64,000 nt of DNA, taken from NCBI RefSeq assembly GCF_026339955.1, contig NZ_JAPEPW010000002.1, forward strand, positions 1,302,001 to 1,366,000, read 5' to 3'. This stretch comes from Streptomyces sp. NBC_01549. Its GTDB lineage: Bacteria; Actinomycetota; Actinomycetes; Streptomycetales; Streptomycetaceae. Positions 60,171-64,000 of the stretch are shown piece by piece. The translations under genes were made by a program, and so were the position numbers. The notes under the pieces are model-generated. The model had not been told where the DNA came from. It was given only the letters and a program-made list of their open reading frames with translations, and did not search any database. The number at the start of each line of letters is the position of its first letter. Position 1 is the stretch's first letter.

Positions 60171-61322
60171 TCACTCCATGTCGATCGGGTGCGGGGGGAG
60201 TTCGAAGCGCAGCAGGGCCCCGGTCAGATGCGTACGCAGGTCCGACTCCACCTCGATGTGGCGGACCTCGCCGCCGTCCTCGATGACGGTCTTCACCAGT
60301 TCGTCGATGACGTCGGGGACCTCGCGCAGGGCGTCTGCGCAGAGCGGGCAGTGCACCCCCGCGGCGGCGAGCAGCCCGTCACGGTCGCAGACGACTCCCG
60401 GGGCCACCGCGTCCGTGTCCACGGCCAGCGTCCGGATCGCGGCCAGCGACCCCGCCCACAGGGTGTCGTCGAGCCCGACCGTCGCGTGATGCTTGGTCGC
60501 CACGGCCTCGAGGATCTCGCCGACCAGTCGCTCCTGCTCCTGGTACGCGCGGTCGGCGACGAGGCCCCGCACCTTGTCCCGGATGTCGGTGGCGGTCACG
60601 GTGTCGCGGTCGACGGTGAAGCGACCGACGAGCCGGTCGTGCAGGTCACGGGTGAGGAAGTCGATGAAGGCCGGCACCTCGTGCGGGTGCCCGCCGATGG
60701 CCAGCAGATCGAAGCCCCCCTCCCGGAAGAGCCGCTTGAGCTCGCCGACGAGCCGCCGGTAGTGCCGTTTGCTCACCTCGTCGGCCTTGTCACGGACCCG
60801 GTCCTCGGCGGGCCCCGCGGCGTGGTCGGGCCTGCGCAGCACACGGTCGCGGACCGCCTCCAGCTCCCGGACCTCGTCGAGGTGGTACTCCCAGATCTGG
60901 GCGGTGCCCTCGTCCACGACGACCGCGCAGGTGCGGTAGGACTCGTCGAGCACCGCCAGCATCGGACGGACGTAGGGGTCCGCGTCCACCACGACGCGTT
61001 CGTGGGTGCCGCGCGGCAGCCACACCTCCTCGTAGACGCCGTTGCCGCTGCAGGAGAAGACGGCGACGGTCCCGGCCCGCCGGGGTTCCTCGCCGAGCCT
61101 ACGCTCGATCTTCGCGAGGTCGTCGCGGAGCGAGAGCCGTACGGGGTGCTCCAGCGAGTCGTCGTCCGCGAGCGGCCGGATGCGGTCCAGCAGACCGTCC
61201 AGTCGGGCACGGTACGTACGACGGCCGGGCTGGTCCGGTTCCACCGGAAGGTAGAGGGAGACCAACGGGAGCCCGTTCCCGCCGAGCCGGAGAATTCGGT
61301 CGACCTGCTCCTGCGTGATCAT
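60171..61322 (-). CDS. baeRF-type (bacterial/archaeal eRF1-like) protein
   Basis: A 383-aa soluble protein. The ATG at 61322 gives MITQEQVDRILRLGGNGLPLVSLYLPVEPDQPG, the usual start; the longer frame is rejected. The N-terminal half is the bacterial eRF1-like domain (LVSLYLPV, VAVFSCSGNGVYEEVWLP, RPMLAVLDESYRTCAVVVDEGTAQIWEYHL); the C-terminal half resembles eRF1 domain 3 and ends with a CPLC pair (HCPLCADALREV). Related proteins (Vms1/ANKZF1 clade) release peptides from stalled ribosomes; some baeRFs cap the ribosome in hibernation. Activity here is inferred. It is divergent from an Lrp/AsnC gene. Confidence 0.85.
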   Translation of the reverse strand: MITQEQVDRILRLGGNGLPLVSLYLPVEPDQPGRRTYRARLDGLLDRIRPLADDDSLEHPVRLSLRDDLAKIERRLGEEPRRAGTVAVFSCSGNGVYEEVWLPRGTHERVVVDADPYVRPMLAVLDESYRTCAVVVDEGTAQIWEYHLDEVRELEAVRDRVLRRPDHAAGPAEDRVRDKADEVSKRHYRRLVGELKRLFREGGFDLLAIGGHPHEVPAFIDFLTRDLHDRLVGRFTVDRDTVTATDIRDKVRGLVADRAYQEQERLVGEILEAVATKHHATVGLDDTLWAGSLAAIRTLAVDTDAVAPGVVCDRDGLLAAAGVHCPLCADALREVPDVIDELVKTVIEDGGEVRHIEVESDLRTHLTGALLRFELPPHPIDME

Positions 61323-61458
61323 CGTCGCTCCTCGCCGCTCCTCGAGCCTTGCGCCACCCCATCCAGGTAACGCGGTGGGCGCCGCACCGGCAAACGCGGC
61401 GCGGCGGACCAGGTGAGCGGGGAGGGTGAACCGGCCCACCGGTCTCACGACGGGCCGA

Positions 61459-61468
61459 GCCATTGGTA
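61459..61468 (+). promoter_or_regulatory. GCCATTGGTA site before the Lrp/AsnC gene
   Basis: A third copy of the GCCATTGGYA motif, 45 bp before the Lrp/AsnC start and in the divergent promoter of the baeRF gene. Position suits autoregulation. Confidence 0.45.
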
Positions 61469-61512
61469 CGGTCGACGAAGATCATCCAAGGCGGCGAGGA
61501 GACCGGTGGATC

Positions 61513-61989
61513 ATGGCCGTGGACGAACTCGACACCCGCATCCTGCGGCTGCTGCTGGAGCAGCCGCGTACCAGCGTGCGCGAGTACGCCCGCATGCTCG
61601 GTGTCGCCCGCGGCACGCTCCAGGCCCGCCTCGACCGACTGGAACGGGACGGGGTGATCACCGGTACGGGCCCCTCGCTGTCCCCCGCGGCACTCGGCCA
61701 CCCCGTCCTCGCCTTCGTGCACATCGAGGTCACGCAGGGCCACCTCGACGAGGTCGGCGACGCGCTGGCCGCCGTACCGGAGATCATCGAGGCGTTCTCG
61801 ATCACGGGCGGCGGCGATCTGCTCACCCGGGTCGTGGCACGTGACAACGCGCACCTGGAGGACGTGATCCAGGCGCTCATCAGCATGCCCGGCGTCGTCC
61901 GCACCCGCACGGAGGTGGCGCTGCGCGAGCGGGTCGCGCACAGGGTGCTGCCGCTGGTGGAGTCGATCGGGCGAGCGCCCAGAAGCTGA
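61513..61989 (+). CDS. Lrp/AsnC-family transcriptional regulator
   Basis: A 158-aa feast/famine-type regulator. ATG 61513 gives MAVDELDTRILRLLLEQPRTSVREYARMLGVARGTLQARLDRLERDG: an AsnC winged helix at ~5-60, then a RAM (ligand/oligomerisation) domain at ~65-145 (AFVHIEVTQGHLDEVGDAL and SITGGGDLLTRVVARDNAHLEDV). Amino acids are the usual ligands. It is divergent from baeRF, and GCCATTGGYA sites tie it to its own promoter and to the FUSC exporter gene, a common Lrp-exporter arrangement (compare BrnFE/LysE-type systems). Confidence 0.93.
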   Translation: MAVDELDTRILRLLLEQPRTSVREYARMLGVARGTLQARLDRLERDGVITGTGPSLSPAALGHPVLAFVHIEVTQGHLDEVGDALAAVPEIIEAFSITGGGDLLTRVVARDNAHLEDVIQALISMPGVVRTRTEVALRERVAHRVLPLVESIGRAPRS

Positions 61990-62067
61990 CGGGTGTCCAC
62001 TCAGGGTCTCACCGGCGGCACAGGGGCGATCGACCGCATTCGGCCCTCACTTGGCATCCTGGACCCC

Positions 62068-62505
62068 ATGAGCACTCTGGGCCGCACTTCGTTCGTCTTC
62101 GATCGGAAGTTCGTGGAACTGCTGGCCGCCGAGGGTGTTCCGATGGCCGTGGCCTCGGGCTCCTCACCCGCCGCCATCGAGGCGATCCTCACGGGCACCG
62201 GCCTGGCCGCCCACCTGACGACCGTCGTCTCGGCCGACGAGGTCGCGCACGGCAAGCCCGCCCCGGACGTGTTCCTCGAAGCGGCGCGCCGCCTCGGGGC
62301 CGACCCGGCGGACTGCGTGGTCCTCGAGGACGCCGCTCCGGGCGCCGCCGCCGCGCACGCGGCCGGGATGCGCTGCGTCGCGATCCCGTATGTCGCCGCG
62401 CAGGCCGACGACCCGGCGTTCGCCACGGCGGGGCTGCTGCTGCGCGGCGGACAGGGCGAGTTCACCGCGCAGGCCACCTACGACTGGCTCGCACGCTCGG
62501 CCTAG
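62068..62505 (+). pseudogene. HAD phosphatase with internal deletion (cap and motif I lost)
   Basis: A 145-aa open frame of a beta-phosphoglucomutase-type HAD. It begins MSTLGRTSFVFDRKFVELLAAEGVPMAVASGSSPAAIEAILTGTG in part: FVFD is the start of motif I (normally FDMDGTLVD), but the next residue is already the RKFVELL helix that follows the cap domain, so ~70-80 codons are missing in frame. Motif II (VASGSS), III (HGKPAPD) and IV (VVLEDAAPGAAAA) remain. Without DxDGT the protein cannot be a normal phosphatase. I read it as a recent in-frame deletion; a binding-only role is possible but unproven. Confidence 0.75.
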
Positions 62506-62542
62506 GTTCCTGAGCCACGACCGTCGCCCCGACCCCGTCGGG

Positions 62543-63475
62543 TCAGGAGACGTGCAGCACGGTCTTGCCCCGGCGATGGCCCTGCTCCAGTGCCGCGTAC
62601 GCCCGCGCGGTCTCGGCGAGGGGGAACACGCGGTCGACGGGCGGAGCCAGTTCGCCGTCCGCGACCAGGCGGGACAGCTCCTCCAGTCCGGAGCGGTCCG
62701 GTTCCACGACGAAGAACCTGCCGCCCTCCCTGGTGGCGTCGGGCGGGGCGACGATGCTCACCAGTCGGCCCCCGGGACGCAGCACCTGCCAGGAGCGCTC
62801 CTGGGTGTCGCCGCCGACCGTGTCGAAGACCAGGTTGACGTCCTTGACCTGCTCCTCGAAGCGCTCGCTCCGGTAGTCGATGACCTGCTCGGCGCCCAGC
62901 TCGCGTACGAAATCGGCGGCCGCGGCGTCGGCCGTCGCGGTGACGGAGGCGCCGAGCGCGGCCGCGACCTGCACCGCGAAGGAGCCGACCCCGCCCGCGC
63001 CACCCTGCACCAGCACCCGGGCACCGGGGCGCAGGCCGCCGTGCAGGACCAGGCCCTGCCAGGCCGTCAGCCCGGCCAGCGGCAGCGCCGCCGCGTGGTC
63101 GTGGTCGAGCCTGGCCGGCTTGGCGGCGAGCACGGCCGCGGGTACGGCGACGAACTCCGCCGCGGCCCCGTCCCGGGTGAACGGGATCAACCCGTACACC
63201 TCGTCGCCTACCTTCCAGTCCGACACCTCGTCGCCGAGCTCGACGACCACACCCGACACCTCCTTGGACGGCACGACGGGCACCCGCTCGCCGCCGCTGC
63301 CGTCGAAGCTGTCGGTCCAGGTCGCGTCCCAGTCGAGTTCACCCGGCGTGATGGACGCGGATCGCACCCCGACCAGGACCTCGCCCGGGCCGGGCACCGG
63401 GCGCGGGGCGATCTCGTACGTCAGTTGCTCCGGGCCGCCCCGTCGGTGGCCGCGCACCGCGTGCATGGTGTCCAT
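62543..63475 (-). CDS. NADPH-dependent quinone-oxidoreductase-like (MDR family) enzyme
   Basis: A 310-aa zinc-free medium-chain dehydrogenase/reductase. ATG 63475 has GGGAGG 5 nt upstream and gives MDTMHAVRGHRRGGPEQLTYE. N-terminal GroES-like domain (~1-125, PGPGEVLVGVRSASITPGELDW, with no zinc Cys), then a Rossmann fold with the AGGVGSFAVQVAAALGASVTAT motif near 155-180. VFDTVGGDTQERSWQVLRPGGRLVSI near 215 is the quinone-oxidoreductase block. The enzyme probably reduces quinones or enones in detoxification. Convergent with the HAD gene, divergent from nothing within the window. Confidence 0.88.
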   Translation of the reverse strand: MDTMHAVRGHRRGGPEQLTYEIAPRPVPGPGEVLVGVRSASITPGELDWDATWTDSFDGSGGERVPVVPSKEVSGVVVELGDEVSDWKVGDEVYGLIPFTRDGAAAEFVAVPAAVLAAKPARLDHDHAAALPLAGLTAWQGLVLHGGLRPGARVLVQGGAGGVGSFAVQVAAALGASVTATADAAAADFVRELGAEQVIDYRSERFEEQVKDVNLVFDTVGGDTQERSWQVLRPGGRLVSIVAPPDATREGGRFFVVEPDRSGLEELSRLVADGELAPPVDRVFPLAETARAYAALEQGHRRGKTVLHVS

Positions 63476-63574
63476 TCCAACCTCCCAGGTCGCGCCGGCC
63501 GGGAACCGGCGATACCTCCAGAGTGGTCGACCCGGGCACCTCGCGCTTGAGTCATTCGACTTCATGCGCCTGAC

Positions 63575-64000
63575 TCAGGCAGCCTCACGCGCCGCCACCG
63601 CGCCAGTCCCCCGCCCGCCCCCGTCACGGTGGATCGGTGTCCTGGAACCGGTCAGCGGAGCGCCCGTCCCGCCCTCCCGTGCCGCGACGATCTCCGCCGC
63701 GATGGACAGCGCGGTCTCCTCGGGCGTACGGGCCCCGAGGTCGAGTCCGATCGGCGACCTCAGTCGGGCCAACTCCCGCTCACCGAGGCCGACTTCGCGC
63801 AGCCGCCGCTCGCGGTCCTCGTGGGTGCGGCGCGAGCCCATGGCGCCGACGAACGCCATCGGCATCCGCAGGGCCGCCTCCAGCAGCGGTACGTCGAACT
63901 TCGCGTCGTGGGTGAGCACACACAGGACCGTGCGGTCGTCGGTCACGGTGCGCCGGAGATAGCGGTGCGGCCAGTCGACCACGATGTCGTCCGCGTCGGG
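63575..64000 (-). CDS. xdhC: XdhC-family protein, C-terminal part (5' end outside the window)
   Basis: At least 141 residues ending at 63575; the frame is open to the window edge at 64000, so the start is missing. The visible part is the XdhC Rossmann-like domain: TVLCVLTHDAKFDVPLLEAAL, MAFVGAMGSRRTHEDRERRLREVG, LARLRSPIGLDLGARTPEETALSIAAEIVA, the standard XdhC C-terminal pattern. XdhC proteins insert or protect the molybdenum cofactor of xanthine dehydrogenase-type enzymes; the partner enzyme is not in the window. The tail (residues after AREGGTG) is disordered. The NCS2 permease at 8 kb is too far away to be considered part of the same unit. Confidence 0.9.
   Translation of the reverse strand, partial: PDADDIVVDWPHRYLRRTVTDDRTVLCVLTHDAKFDVPLLEAALRMPMAFVGAMGSRRTHEDRERRLREVGLGERELARLRSPIGLDLGARTPEETALSIAAEIVAAREGGTGAPLTGSRTPIHRDGGGRGTGAVAAREAA

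Noticed and set aside
61993..62067. Longer start of the truncated HAD gene at 61993
   Set aside because: The added residues are not HAD-like; the ATG at 62068 restores the family N-terminus (TLGR..FVFD).
1..64000. CRISPR arrays, tRNA or rRNA genes, and integrase/attachment sites
   Set aside because: No regularly spaced repeats of CRISPR size, no tRNA cloverleaf and no phage integrase were seen; the only repeat arrays are in-frame minisatellites within one gene.

Overview
The window is high-GC, densely coded actinobacterial chromosome and reads as Streptomyces: GTG starts are common, many genes overlap by ATGA or GTGA, and the families are typical of the genus (DUF2630, Spo0M, TerD, SpoIIE-type phosphatase with an anti-sigma-like ATPase domain, SARP regulator, LVIVD protein, NAD kinase, EfeUOB). 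I found no tRNA, rRNA or CRISPR array. Both ends cut genes: a membrane protein on the left and an XdhC-family gene on the right.

Layout. 1-4.9 kb: HAD hydrolase, DUF2630, a small conserved protein, a TetR regulator with its own operator, and a divergent LVIVD protein / DUF305 lipoprotein pair. 5.1-7.7 kb: an FprA-type ferredoxin-NADP reductase whose stop codon is the target site of two tandem CTAG-flanked mobile elements, a ~180-bp MITE and an intact IS481-family element. 7.7-10.5 kb: a purine/xanthine permease, a DUF1062 gene and decayed fragments. 10.5-15.1 kb: a membrane protein, then a minus-strand Efe iron-uptake operon in which permease EfeU and periplasmic EfeO are one polypeptide, followed by EfeB, behind an iron-box-like palindrome. 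15.5-26.7 kb: lysyl-PG synthase-like protein, MINPP-like phosphatase, Spo0M, TatA, an FtsX/LolD-type ABC pair divergent from a two-component system, and TerD.

26.8-41.4 kb holds the most interesting locus. A HEAT-repeat gene is followed by a tightly overlapping five-gene operon: a 293-aa protein, a 1633-aa protein, a MoxR AAA+ ATPase, a DUF5682-vWA fusion and a SWIM zinc-finger protein. The gene content resembles E. coli yehI-L-M-P-Q and the wider group of MoxR-vWA ternary systems. The operon has a near-consensus PafBC (RecA-NDp, DNA-damage) type promoter, TTGTCA..N8..TACTGT, 42 bp upstream of its first start codon, and a weaker match lies before the HEAT gene. This suggests a damage-inducible ATPase/vWA machine.

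41.4-51.1 kb: an Rv1733c-like membrane protein, a BNR-repeat protein, a multi-domain PAS/GAF/SpoIIE phosphatase, a SARP regulator divergent from a haloacetate-dehalogenase-like hydrolase, and an NhaA-DsbA fusion. 51.1-64 kb: NAD kinase, zinc-ribbon protein, uracil-DNA glycosylase, a BadF-type sugar kinase, a CbiX-like protein, a lactonase, a stand-alone bacterial nitric-oxide synthase, a FUSC exporter, a baeRF (eRF1-like) protein divergent from an Lrp/AsnC regulator, a HAD gene with an internal deletion, a quinone oxidoreductase and XdhC. Annotation rests on reading translations and motifs by eye; no database search was run.
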